Shown here: in pieces, positions 45,262 to 58,691 of the stretch
Numbering within the stretch: the stretch's first letter is position 1
How the letters are laid out: the number at the start of each line of letters is the position of its first letter
Program-made: the position numbers and the translations under genes
Notes under the pieces: model-generated
Seen by the model: the letters and a program-made list of their open reading frames with translations, nothing else
Told to the model about the DNA's origin: nothing
The model's database searches: none
Assembly (NCBI GenBank): GCA_003116995.1
Contig: BDSL01000127.1
Coordinates: 1 to 64,000 of the forward strand
Reading direction: 5' to 3'
Length of the DNA stretch: 64,000 nucleotides
Origin: Yamagishiella unicocca
Lineage: Eukaryota; Chlorophyta; Chlorophyceae; Chlamydomonadales; Volvocaceae

Positions 45262-48200
45262 CTTGAGTTTAAGAGGTCGGCGGGTGCAGCAGTTCAACAA
45301 GGTAGAGGCCAACCCAAATCGAACGACTCCAGACGGAATTCTGGCGTTCCGTGGCTCCCGTCGCGGACTCGTCCTTTTTATTGTGATCCCCTCAGCTCCT
45401 CCATATCAGTCTCCTCGCCCTCGATACGTTTTCTGGGCTTCCAATATCTAAACATGCCCCCGGACCTACCAACCCACCGTTTGCGCTCTATTCAACGCCA
45501 TCGGTGCCAATCCCTGTCGACAGGTCCAAAGGGCTCTGCCATATTCCAGCGGCCAAATTCGCTTACCAGCCGTCCGGCCTCACCCAGACTACAACCAACT
45601 CGCCCCTGAAGCGCTGCGCGGTCATCCGCAAGTCTCCGTGCGAAGCACACGCCCTCTGGCTCAATTCCGGCTATGCGCCCACTGTCCCACATCATGATCG
45701 ATGCGCGAGGAACCCGGTGCGAGGTTGATATTGAGGCTTGCTAGGTTGAGAAGCTCGGCAGCGTACGGCATCAAACCCGTCATCATTCCATGTGGGCCTC
45801 GTCACATGCGTGGCTTGCGAGAATTGTGAACTGCCCTTACCTTCAACCAAGAATGTACTGAAGCCCAAGGCGAGGCTCCTGAGGAAACTGCAGCTCCGCA
45901 TTGGGCTAACAGGCAGCTTGTACGTACTCAGGTCCGGGGAGGACGCACGGCACAGATAGTAGTCATGTTGGCAAAGGTGCTAGGAGGATTTCGGAGTTGG
46001 ATGGGAGGTGACGGCGTGGGTAAAGGCGACAGCGGCCGCATAGCAGTTCGACTGAGGCGGTTGCAATTGCGCCGCATAGGCGGCACCGTGTTGCTCTGCT
46101 ACCGCGGCTTCGATCAACAAAAGCGCGCGCTGTATTGGTTGTACTGTACGTGACTTTCCCCTGCAGGGTAAAAATGACCTGGTACTGTCGTGTTTGTATT
46201 CGATGTAGAGGATGGCACCTCATCATACGTAGTACTTGTTACAGTGGGGTTTCAGGCTAATAGGCAGAACCGTGGACGAAGCCCCACGTGTTGTGCCCAA
46301 CGTGCGTGCATGCACTCTTTCATCTGTTAATCATTCCGCACTTTGTCCGGACGCAACGAAGGGACCCAGGAACTGCGAGCAACGTGTGTGGGGGGCTGGG
46401 TGGGGTGGGGGGATGACGTGGCTGGTGACGTGGCGCGAGATGCCCTGATTGGCCGCGCCACAGCTTGACTGGAGGCCCGAGCCGAGTGTCCTCCGGATGT
46501 GCGCTTTGCATGGGTCGCGTTGTTTTACGTTTTCCCAACCTTGTGGCTGTGTCATGGACACGACGGTCTGTGTCGAGGATACGACGATCTTGGGAGCATC
46601 GGGGCCATTCATTTGCCCGCTGCTGCTCGTTGAACCTGGTTGGACGTCCGATGCTTCTCCCCGACATAGAAGCCAGGACGAGCATCCAGTGTTCCTTTCT
46701 CCCGGGTTTGGAACCCGCTTGTAACAGTAATTCTAATATAACGATCTTCCTTCGTCAGGAAGGAGGTGGTAAACGGTAAGAAGGCCGCGGCGCTCAAGAT
46801 TGCTCAAGACCGTCATCGTATTTGCGGTGTCAACAAATTCCGCAGGCAGCAAACGATATCCACGTGACCCGTAGCGGAACACAGTAACGCAAAGGCACGT
46901 AGTGGTGTAGTCCTAGCCTGTACCCTTTAGCGCAGGTGGGTACAGGTGTTCCCGCGGCATCGGGTTCGTGGAGTGGCAAAATTATACAGGAACGCGGATG
47001 ATTGGTCCTGTTAAGGATGAAGTACGCAGTCGCGCAGTTAATTGGAAGCCTTCAGGTGGACCGGGGTATTATCACGCATTTCGACGTTACAGATGCCGGC
47101 CGGAAAACCCGTGCGATGCGCTATTTAGCGCAACACGGAGCTCCATGCGTCGCTAACATTGCGACAAACTTATTTTTCTTCTCTTCAAATGCATTCTTCT
47201 GGGACACGGCACAAAACAACCTTCTCGGCAAACAGGGGGAATTATGACGTAACAGACGTAACCTATATCGGCGTGAGGACTCTCGGTTATGATCCAACCG
47301 GCGTGCTATGCCAATCCATGTTAACTACAATGGTATTTGCTATCGACATGCTGAACCCATGCGGAAGGTGCTTGCGCTGGTCCCGAAAGGTAAAACACTT
47401 GCCGTGCGAACATGCAACTCGCAGCAATCACACAACAGAGGAGCACTGGCATCCCAACAAATTCAGTGCACGCTTTAAATAACCCGCAAATTGCATAATG
47501 ATATGAGCGCGATTAATGTTACCGCAGCCGGGGGTCGCATATAATGCGGGCCGGCCTGTGTTCCCTCCTCAGCGCTCCTCCTCGCCTCTTGTCAGCATAG
47601 CTTGCAATAAACTCGTAAAAACTTGGAAAACTCGGGAACGTCATAAGGCCCTTTTGTGAAATGTCGTCAGCTCGTTGATCCCGCCTATGGGAGCGTTTCG
47701 CCGCTACAGCTTGCACAGCTCTGAGAGGTTTCGTATGTGGACCAGTGTAATGGTTGTGGTTCACCTGGGTCCGCCCGGGCTTGAGGCAGCATCTTACTAT
47801 TGGCGCATGCGATGTAGGCGTCTCGCTGTGCGGGTGCTCAGCCAGTCGGTCAGCTTCGTTCCTCAAGTAAGGCCATCATTCGTAACCCCATTTGCAGGGT
47901 GGATGCGCGGTTGCTGAGTCAACCTCATGTATCTCTTAAGGGTTCTTTTCGCAACAGTACAACGCCTATCGAAGTACGAAGGTCCACACAAGCAAGCCAT
48001 GAAAACATGTACTACCTGATGGTCACTGAACTATGGGTCCTGAATGGCAGCGCAAACAGTGCCATGGAGAACCCTATGCAAAATTGCGAAAAACAAAAAA
48101 AACCGAGTAAAAAACAGCATTTCTGGTTGGGTGCGCGTCATGGCGAATAAGATGTTACAGTGTCCGCAAGCCCGGGCGAGCCCAGGACAAGACGGGCCCC

Positions 48201-48705
48201 CCAGACCAAGACCTAACCGTATAAGAAGCCGTACGAGAACGAAGCGGCAAGTAGCAAACAAGCGGCGTGTTCAACCTGTATTTCCCTACAAGATTAAATA
48301 ATAAAAATATATATATAGATTATAGTTCTGCTGGTTTTTCTCCAGTTGCAAGCAAACCGAAGGTGAATTCTGCGTCGTCTCGGTGACGTTGGCGCGCAAG
48401 GACAGGCACAACACGGCATCTTTCTCAATACAGCATGTAATTAAACACAGACTAAGGGGGGATTGCAGAAATGTACAAGAGTGGAACTTGTCCTGCACTC
48501 TGCTGGATCGAAATCGATGTACGGGAGCAGGCCTCTGGACGTGCCCAGAACGCATGTCGTGCCACTGCACAAGATTTTCAGGAATATGTCCATGCTAATA
48601 GACGTTGGTTTGCAACACAGCAGAGAGGACGGGTATTCGTAAAATAGCCATACTCGGCGTGACATGCCGAACCTCGGCCGTCAACGCATACCCAGGTAGC
48701 CAAGT
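45262..48705. other. Gene-poor interval, no gene recognised
   Basis: About 3.4 kb with only short frames on both strands and no splice-consistent coding chain or family motif. It contains a G-rich stretch near 46389-46440 and an AT-rich stretch (48295-48325). The promoter of the CHASE-PDE gene should lie near its right end. Confidence 0.4.
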
Positions 48706-51700
48706 ATGGTGGCTTCACCACAAACAAAGGCCTCCATAGATGACGATACGCCACGCCGGGCCCAGTGGACGACCGTCGTGAAGGAGACCGCAAGGGTGCG
48801 TTGGTTCGTTGTAAGAGGAGCTATTATGCTATCGATAACGTCAAAGCAGGTTGCAGGAAACATGGCGGAGCACACTTACCATTCAGGCTGCACCGCTGCA
48901 GGAAACCGGAAGTATAATCCGCGCATATCCGTCCACGCTGGTATGGCCTCTTCTGATGCTGGGCGTCCTCTTGGCAATTGGCGTCTGGGGATTAAATCGT
49001 ATGGTCAGCTTGGAGGAGCGCAGCGCCAAGGTTAGTCCAGCGGCCTCCCCATACTTTCCATCTTCCACGCCGGACTTGTTTGGGATGCGCGTAAAGATAC
49101 GTCACAGCCGTCTGCTGCATAAAAAATAATAGGATTCGGCACTGTCGGTGTACTCGTACTCGTGTCCTTGCTCTTCGCAGCGTTTGGCTAGCCATTCGCT
49201 CGATTTGTCTATGATGGTACACGGCATTACTTGGGAAATGGATTGGGTGAATGGATGTAGTTCGGGGCAAGAATGTAAAATGGGCAGTCGGGACGCCGAG
49301 TTGGTGGAGAAAATACCTGGTGCTTACCAAAGGCAACTGCCGCTCTTGGCATCGGCATTGAAGTCATGATGAAGCGAACCTCCTTGCACAAAATTAGGTC
49401 ACACGGGTTTCCAAAAAGACAGTTAAAACAGGAGGCGTGTATTCAACGGCACACGTGCCTCTTAGACGATAAAGGACGCAGTGTAAAGGGATTCAACATA
49501 CAGCCTGACATCTCCTTCAGGCGTATTGCACTCAATGCCACGTTCTTGTCGCCAAGTCACGTGCGCCTTTGTCTTGCACGGCAAAGTACTACAAGATTGG
49601 CCTGTTTCTGGCAGGAAAGAACGGCCAAAAGAGTCAAAGGCCGAAACCCCACCACCGATTTCCCTCGGGATGAATGTTCCCCTAGGCTTACGGCCCAGGC
49701 TAAGAGCTTTCCACTTCGCGTTCTGCTCATGTGCGCCCTCGGGTGCCTTTTTCGTCAGGGTTTCATCCAGGCCCTTCTACGCTACAGGCAACTACAGCCT
49801 GCTATAGCTGCCCGCACGGCTGGGTTCCTGGGGCACAGGATCGGAGTGAGCGTGCCCAAAAATGAAGCGAACCTAATGAGGAGTCCGGCGGTCCTCTCGC
49901 TACCCAGGAGGCCGAAACTAAGCGCACAGTTCGTCGCGGGCATGGATGCCTTGTCCAAGAAAGATGTATACATTACAAACGCTCGGCTGCTTGCGAAGAG
50001 GCCCCACTTTCTTTATCGCATGATGTCCATACATGTAGCGTGTGTAGCGTGTCACTGAGTGGCCTTAGCCTTTTGCCTGAGCAGTCATGCAACCCGCCGC
50101 GATGGGACCAGCCTTTATTAGTACTATTATTTGTTACAGTGGGCTCCAGACCTGAGGCTCCAGACCAAGGGTCATGCGGCCTGCCGCCACTGCTGCCCAC
50201 CTGCCGCACCCAGGAACGAGCTACGAGCCTTGCTCTGGACACAGCGTTGTGGTTCCGGTCTCAAATTGTGGCAATGGCCATCAATGTTGAGCTATTGGCG
50301 GCTGTGATTGCCTTCACCCCACAATACGAGGCGGCCAGGAGCGTGTTTAGGGGCCTGGCCCCTGTACTGATGGGTCAGGTGTGTGCCACCCGTATGGTTG
50401 CCGCTGACTAACATTTCCTTCAATAGTTCTTTGAGCTACGAGCGGTTTGTAGTTGTGACCGTCGTTGGTATCGATCGGTCGGCGCTCCACGGATTAGGCA
50501 GCGTGAATGGTGCTCTCCTCATGCCCGTAGGACTCGTTCGACGGAACGGGTGCTGTTTGGAGCCCTCCTGCCTTGCTTCCCTGCCTTTACTTGCACTAAG
50601 ATGAGGGCGGGTCTGCGACGTGTCTCACCTGCAGCAGACGGGTCTCACCCCAGCAGCCAAGGTTAAGCAGTGACGTCGACCTTCACGTGGTGCCCGCATA
50701 TAGGCGATGTACAACTTCACAAGCAACATGCACTTGAGCCCAAATGGCGTCATTCGGGACATCATTGCGCCGAATATATCCGCCTACGACAAGGTTATAG
50801 GCCTTGACCTCTTTGCCTGTGAGTGGTAATTCGGCGTCATGGACGCCAAAGCCGCTGTTGTACGGCATGTGGAGAATGCGGAAACTAATATCTTTCAGTA
50901 TTTATGCCGGCATTAAATCCGCCGCCGTTGGGAGCATAGAAAACGGATGCTACGCCTACTTGGGTATGAGCGTTCATCCTTTTGCCTGCCTTCCCAGGCA
51001 GGACACGCATGCTTACAAGCAGGGCGCTATGCTACCTTTGGGCGCTCTCGGGCTTTCTTTACATGCACGACGCTAGCACGTACAGCGATTGATACTTTTT
51101 TGTTGGGGTTTGGATCCCACGGAATCATGGCCCTGGTACCCACGCACTTCGCCCTTGCCTTCAACATCTCCTTCGTGACATCTTGACATCTCTGGCAATG
51201 ATGATACTTGCGACCATGCATTCCCTGATTGGCGGTCTGAACGGAAGCTATTTTGTCATCCCCGGACTGAGGTATAAATGGCCGTGTCTCCACAGAGCTC
51301 TAACCTCGTTCTTGATCCCCACGCACCTACATGTTGCAGCCAAGATAAAGGGTGATCGGGACGCCGCCATCAAGACCGCGCGCGATCGGGAAACAACCCT
51401 GGTTGGGCCTATGCACCTCGTGCAAGGAGGCTATGGCCTTATCATTCGCACCCCGCTTTTCATTTCTGGAGTGGATGCTAACGAGACGTTCGGCCTACCT
51501 GACCCTCCCAACCCTTTATGCGGCGAGCCATGCAGCTACAACGCTACCACCCGCACCCAGTTTTGGGGCTTTGTGAGTTCAGCTGGCGGGCCCAATAAGT
51601 TTTATGGGTCTACTAGCCGTGCACGGGGGTTCCATGAGCCCACCTAGTCTTCATAACAGCAGATCCGTGGTAGAAACAGCTTCGGGCTTTCCGCGATGGC

Positions 51701-54700
51701 TAATGGCTAATGGCATCATTGGATTGCCATGGCTCAGCCTGGAGGTGCAGCCTCATCCAGGCACCTGTGCTACGCTCGCTGCACAGCTCTTTACGGAGTC
51801 CGGGGTTTGTGTATACGTCACGACAGGCCGTGTGCTGTGGTGTTGGTGTCCGCTTCATCGCCTGCTGTCATTCCCCACACGCACCACCAACCAGGCATGC
51901 CGTAGAACTCCTGCACCGCGCATCTCGTCAAGCACGAACTTTCACGCTAATGCATGATCTCATAGTGAGTCCAACGGCGCGTGCAGGTTGCTTCACTGAT
52001 AAACATTGATATGATTGGCCAAGCGGTGGATTCGAGATTCCGGACGCTGGAAAAAATGGGGTACTGCTACGAGGTCCAGGCGTTGGGGATTGCGGGGGAA
52101 GGCTTGGACATCGTCTCCACTAGGTGAGTGTTTTTGGCGGGGCCTGATGAATATTGCTTGCTGTGAAGATCATCATACAAAGGCAAAGGGATACCTCGAA
52201 ACTGGATGCGTACCGCATCCTTGTCTGGTGGTGTGCCTGTCTACATCAAACCGTATCCTAAGGCGACTTGCTGCCAGGCGTCGTCATCCTGTATGCGAGA
52301 GTAAGCTCAGTTTTTGCACAATGAGATTTAACTGCTGAGGAGCTCTTGCTATGATTTCCTTCCGTCCGCAGCGCGGTCTCCCCAAACGATCCGGTTATGG
52401 CGATAATTGATCTGCCGAACAACGAGGTAAGCCGGCTTGTACGTACTCCTTGCTAATCAGGCCTTGTCCCCAAGGACACGCTGGATGAATCCAATCATGG
52501 GGTTTTTGACACACTGAACCCTACCTGCATGCTTTCAACGCCCCGGAACTTCTGTAATGCAGTGGGCGGTTTACGTCTCCCCAATGGACGGTTGGCGGCC
52601 GTCGTACTACGAAGGTCTCATGACGGGATTGGTCGTGCTTGCTGTAACAGTGGCAGCGCTGCTGTTTGCTGTACTGGTATCAAGGTTCGTACTGCGAACC
52701 TTGTACTGCGAACCTTGTACTGCGCACGCACTCGTCTGAGGCTGTATGTACTGTACCAAGTTGCCATCGTATGCCAGATCACGTGTGAGAAAGGAAACAT
52801 CCGGCCACGTGCACGTGCACATGTATGTGTACCTTCACGGAGGCATGACGACGCTACAGGTGAATCACCCAAGTCCCCCGACGATGCCCTTGAAGCTGTT
52901 GCTGCCTGCTGCCTGCTCCATTAGCATTACCAGGAGCCTTCTGTGGCGGCGTAGGGACACGTGGTGTGCTACCCATATGTGCGATCTGCGCCCAAAACAT
53001 CTATCCCCGGGCACGCAGGCGGCGTCACAAGATGTTGCTGGAGGCGTTGCTGCCCAAAAAGGTCATCCGGGACCTCCATGGGAAATGTGCGCAACCCCTG
53101 TGGTCACAGCCCAAGGAGCCTGGTACGTGGATGGGAACGGTGGGAAATGGTTTTGGGTTAAAAAAGGCAGTGTGGTGTGCCTGCTTGCTATGTCTAGCTG
53201 CGGAACTAGTGCACGCATTTGTATGTGTGACAACGGGAGCTCCCACTCCGGGCCAAGGACATGGCAATTAGGATATTAGATTCAGTATAATGTGACCTTT
53301 GCACGTGAAGCGCAGACACCACTGCCGACATGCTGCTCAACATGATGGGCGAACTCCTCGAGGGCCGTACGCCCGGCTTGCGGGATGTTGTCTTCATCCG
53401 TACGGCCCTTATGAGGAACCTGGACGTGTACCAGCCGCTCAACCTCAAGGGCCACATCAGGGGCGGCAACCTGGAGGTAGGTTGGGAAGCTAGCTGTGGG
53501 AAGCTCCACGCGTACAGCACTTTAATTGATAGCTAAGTGACTGGGTATAATATCTTATCGCAGTACACGGGATTTCATGGCTGACGCACTCGATGCGTGC
53601 TGTTACACAATGAATTCCCGGCCTCCGATGTGAAATTGTAAGTTATGATGATCATATTTTTCTTTCTGGAACACCTGTGTACTGCGCGATTCCCTGGCTT
53701 TAGAAGTTGGGATGCCGTCTGATTCGCAGCTGTCATCGTGAGTTGCCCTCGTACACGTGCAGGCAGACGTTGCTCAAGCACTGATGCACCAGCTGATTGG
53801 CGGGACGCTTGACTCCCGCTGCAGCGACGGCAGCTCCGATTGTGTGCCGGCTGGAGTCGTGCGGTCACGCAGGTGTTCAATTACGGCTTTCAACCTTGAC
53901 ACAACGGCTGGCGCCCTGGCTTTCTTACTGTCGTCGGAGGCCTCAATAAAAGGCAATGACAGTTTCCTCCCGCCCAAAATAGCTAGGGCCTATGCCACGG
54001 GCGATGCAGCTTTTGTGGCTCAGCTTGGGCCCCCCGCTCACCCACCATGCCCCAGCGCTGCATCAGTCCCCCGGCACATATCCGGCAACGGCGTCTTGAT
54101 CATCGGTAATGATGGGGATGTACCATCGACCTGTACTGACGGCGGGGAAGATTCCAACCTGGCTGCGCCCAGTATGCTTGGTGCGATGATGAAGGAGGAG
54201 CCCACCACATGCCAGCAGGGCAGTCAGCCACTCAACAGGGCTGGATCGTTAGTTGAGTCGGCGCTGGCGTCAGCCTTGGGGCCTTCCGCCAACAGTGGCC
54301 CTGTCCTGAGGGCCGCTCGCGCCCGGCGTGGTAGCACGGAATCAAACATCCTCTTCGACAGTCCTCTGGTGGCACAGCTTTTCCCCAGCCGCTTTGGGGT
54401 GAAACCCACGACTGTCTCATCTTCGCAGCACTCTGTCGACGCAGCCACCACTATCCAACCGCGCCGTTCAGAGGCGGTTCCGCGAACACCCTTCGACATT
54501 CAGCAGGTACTGTATTTACGGATTTTACCGTTGCACCATGCTTATCAATATTTATGTTTTTGCAACGTGTGAGGCTCCGTTACTACGAAACGACGGAAGC
54601 GCTGGTCCGTCGTGGCAATGCACGTGCGCTCGACGACAGACACAGAACCACGGGACGGCTATAAGATGTGATGGAAGCAAACACGGCAACACTAATCAAC

Positions 54701-57700
54701 GACCCACGCGCAGATTGAGCGGCTGCTAGCCCAGGCGGACGGCTGGCATTACGACACGTGGGCGCTGCAGGAGGCTACGCAGGGACACGCGCTGTCGGTG
54801 TTGGGCTTCTACCTGATTCAACGGGCGGGCCTTATCACGTGTTTTCGCCTCAACCCTGTCAAGTTGGCACGGTGAGATCACGGTCCTTCGGGGAACGAAG
54901 TGCGCAGTCATGTCGGTGCGGGTGCCGCCCACTACGAGCATCCGGGCGTAAGCTACTTGGGTGTCGTAGAAGCGGTGTAGAAATACGTTGGTTAGTCGTG
55001 AAACGAAAGCGATGGTAGCTTAATCCCCATCTGACACTAATTGGTTTTGCCGCCGTCTGCTTCCTGTATTCACAGGCTGCTGCGGCAGGTCGAAGCGGGC
55101 TACCAAGACAACCCGTACCACAGCGCCGTACACGCCGCGGACGTGCTCCAGACCCTGCACGCCATTATATACGCCTCCCAGCTGCAAGTCCACTACTTGG
55201 ATCCCCTTGGACTGCTGGCGGCGTACTACGCAGCGGTGGGTGGCATAAAAACCGTTGACTCGACAAGGACAGGATAGTTGGCGCATGGTCGGCGGACACC
55301 TAGTTTGTGGGCGCATGCTGGAGCACTGGGACGGACTACCGGCAAACCTGTGGAGGCGTCCCGTCGGGGCTGTGGAAAGGAAAGGAAACGAAAACGAAGG
55401 AACAAAATTGCAGAAACATGGAACGCGTAAGACGGAGTAACGGCTGGGCGGAATGGGGTGTGGCGACTCGAGCGGCGGTGCAGCCCGTCTCCCTGCCCGG
55501 ATACCGACTGTTACCGTGGAGGCGTGAGATGCCGGCAGCGAACGGTCTTGACCGTCCTGTGCCTTGAGCCGCGGCGCCGTGCCGTTTGGGAAACCGCGGT
55601 GACAGCAAGGGTCGGAAACGCACGCGCACAGCGGCAGAACAGAACTGACGAGACAGGCAAAGTCTAAATGCCTAACGCGGCCGGCGGACCCACCTGGCCA
55701 GAGCGGAGAGCAGTTATCGAGATCCGTCATCGCGAAGCATGTCCGAGGTATAGCGGCGAGAGGTGTTAGGACAGACGGGATACAGTTAAGCGGAAATACA
55801 TGGGCCGAAACAACGAAAAGTCCGGGGCGGCGCGGTGAACGAGAGGGAGGTGACAGTCGGCCCGCCGGATATGGCCTGCTGGGTACGGCGGGAAGTAGTA
55901 CAGCGGGACGCGCGGAGGCGCGAATGGGGTGTGAAAGTATGGGGATCTAGAGTAGGTATAAACTATGGGATTGTGGCCGGGAGAGTGCGTGGACTGGGAT
56001 GCAGGAGGGTAGCAGTGTGCGGTCCGTGGGAGACGGATCCCCACGATACTGCTGAGCCCGGCTCGGCACCACAGCAGTGTGGCATCGAGCGGGCTGTTCA
56101 CGGGGCAAGCAAGTGATGGGTGGGGGGCGGACACGGCTGCCACAGCGCGGTGCTGTGTACGAGGGTTCTAGTGTGCGTGGGTAGTAGATGTGGTGTCGGT
56201 GGGTGGTGTTCATGCGTATGCGTGTCATGCGGGTAGGTGGGCGAATGCATGGCGGCGCGGGAGGCATGGATGGAGCTGTGGCGTTACAACTTACAACGAT
56301 ACAACAACAACAACTTACAAGGTTGCCTGGCAACGCCTGTGTGACGTTCTGCACGTGAGAGGCCCCACTACAGTGCGGTGGGGTCACAGGTGGCGGCGCG
56401 TTTCTTCGAACATGTTGCGGTGCTCCATACGACGCGCATAATGGTATAGGAACGGGAAAGCCGCCAGCTGGTCGTGGAGATGCGGCGGGGGGGAGAGGTC
56501 CTGGGCATGGAGAGGGATGTGGATAGCGGTTTGTGTCACGTCAAGGTCTGCATCCAGGTTCAGAGTGAGGAGACACCACGTTTCCTGTACTCCCCCTTTA
56601 TTCCTTAAGCTAGAGTGCATTAACTTCTTACAAGCCGTCCTGATGTGTCGTGACTCTTGACCTTCGCAGATTGTGCACGACTTCGCGCACCCCGGTCTGA
56701 CCAACGACTTCCTCATCGCCACGTCGAACCCGCTGGCGGTGCGCTACAACGACCGCTCACCTCTGGAGAATCACCACTGTGCTGCGTCGTTCAGCCTGCT
56801 GCAGCGACCGGAGCTTGATGCCCTGGCGCCGCTATCGAAGTCGGAGCGAGACAGCTTCCGGAAGCAGGTGAGATGAGACGTTTGGGACGAGCAAGGGTCT
56901 AAACGGGTATGAACCAGCAGGTGATTGGGGCAAGATGAGTGATACATCACCTTCGCTCATTTCTTGCAACATATGTGCCCCTGTTACTTGTAGTGCTAGT
57001 CATAGTCATAGGGGCGCAAGCTTGAGTCCTGGCGAAAGCGTAGGCTGTCCTGCTGCCTTCGAGTATGCCATCCAGCCTTTTCTCTGAAAGGCAGCACCGC
57101 ATCGTCCCGAAGTGCATAATTGCTGAATGCTACGCGCCCCATTCTCAGGTCATCGAGATGGTCCTGGCCACGGACATGAAGCAGCACTTCTCCATCCTCA
57201 GCCACTTCAACACCGTGCACCGCCTGGCGGCATACACGCAGCAACAGCAGCAGCAACAGCAGCAACAACAGCAGCAACAACAGCAGCAACAACAGCAGCA
57301 GCAACAGCCGGCTAGCTCCGGCGGTTCGCTTCTCAAGACTGCTCCGGGTGGGCGTCTGGTGAGGTGAGCGGTGACCATAAGAGCAATCCCGGTTTCCACG
57401 GGTAAAACTCGGGTTGCAGCTGATGCGCGATAAATGTTGTTAGGTGTTGAGTCCTTTTAGGAAAGCAAGGACTGCGCCTGGCACTCCATGGGCATATTCA
57501 TGTTTAGCCGCTCATTCGCAGAGTAGAGCCATGGGTTCGTGCCTTGCTCTCATATCTCGTGTAGGACATTTGGAATGTGACCCTATCGAAGGATCCTAAT
57601 TAGGGGCGTGTTTTGCGAACAACATTACGGACCTGCCACGTACAGGCTGGACAGCTTCCGGTAACGGTATTGCGACGATGTATCAACCACCATGGATTAG

Positions 57701-58691
57701 AAGCAATGTTCTATTGCGGTGTGCAGGCAATAGCATGTATGAGCCAATACGATAGTTGGACCATGTCGGCATTTGTTATAGCCTCCGAGGCGTCGCATTG
57801 AACGTATTATGTACGCGTACACATAACCATCTGTGGACGCCTAGGTGCCCTGGCTCCAAACAAGCCCGCAAGCCTTCAGCTTCTTGCCTCTCACAACGCC
57901 CCGTGGTTGGCGCAGTGTTCAACTCGAGCCCCAAGAACTGGTGGTCTCTGGCGGCGACAGCCTAGTTGCCCTGGCCCAGGAAGCTCCGAAACCCGTCGAC
58001 GACACGGAACGGTTGCTGACATTGCAGCTTGCGCTCAAGTGCGCCGACATTGGCCACCTAGGGGAGGCGCTGGACGTGCACAAGAGGTAGGAGTGGAATT
58101 CCAGTTAGGTTGTCCCTAGGAAAATGGGTGGCGCCGGCATGTAGCGAGCATCATGGCCTCGTGGCGCTGCTGGCAAAGATGTGAGACCGCAAGGGATCTC
58201 AACATGCTACCATCTTGAGCGTCGTCGTACTGATTGGTAATGACTTAGACAATGTAAGGCCCGGATTCCGATGACTGCGTTACTAAACCATGTGAGGCCT
58301 GGACCCTTGCGCAGGTGGCTGGGTGTGTTGGAGGAGGAGTTCTTCCGGCAGGGCGACCGGGAGAGCGAGCTGGGGCTGCCCATCAGCCCGCTGTTCGACC
58401 GATCCAAGCAGGGCGTCAGCAAGAGCCAGGTGTGTGCGGGACCCTGGATCCAGCAAGGATCCAACGTGCAGCACAAACAACAGGTCGTGTACATATCTGT
58501 ACGATTCCATTCGTCCCCCTCGCCTTCCCCCTGCCTTCCAGGTGGGCTTCTATGAGTTTGTGGCTCTGCCGCTGGTCCATGCGATGAGCAGCGCCTTCCC
58601 TGGAGCCCAGCCGCTCATGAGGTGCCTGGTGGATAACTATGACTACTGGCGACGGCTGTCAAAGCAGATGGAGGATACTACCGCGAAATAG
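48706..58691 (+). CDS. CHASE-domain receptor cyclic-nucleotide phosphodiesterase
   Basis: Eighteen exons: 48706-48795, 48902-49030, 50214-50378, 50704-50818, 51340-51572, 51987-52123, 52372-52426, 52563-52684, 53019-53122, 53316-53476, 53763-54506, 54714-54871, 55076-55235, 56670-56867, 57149-57358, 57845-58086, 58315-58429 and 58542-58691. All joins are in phase, giving 1095 residues. TM1 about 43-61, TM2 about 328-347. Between them lies a CHASE domain (PF03924): SPNGVIRDIIAP, VIGLDLFA, DAAIKTARDRETTLVGPMHL, SLINIDMIGQAV. After TM2 come a basic helix (RRRHKMLLEALLPKKVIRDL), a region usual in algal PDEs, a 248-residue low-complexity exon, then PDEase_I (PF00233): metal ligands H757, H794, D795 and D995, acid His H753, glutamine Q1046 in KSQVGFY. 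A 23-Gln tract interrupts the catalytic domain. All key residues are present, so it should hydrolyse cAMP and/or cGMP under control of an external ligand. Confidence 0.93.
57237..57309 (+). repeat. CAG/CAA repeat encoding 23 Gln in the PDE domain
   Basis: Mixed CAG and CAA codons, in frame in exon 15, immediately after LATDMKQHF ... HRLAAYT. The interruptions by CAA suggest an older, more stable tract. Confidence 0.95.

Noticed and set aside
45164..45728. Alternative last exons for CTL copy B (after CAG at 45163 or at about 45392)
   Set aside because: Several frames stay open and none matches the copy A tail; the simple read-through to 45261 was kept as the default.
53019..53122. Cyclase domain in the CHASE receptor
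   Set aside because: The RRRHKMLLEALLPKK helix resembles the start of cyclase linkers, but no cyclase catalytic motif follows; the chain goes directly to the PDE region.
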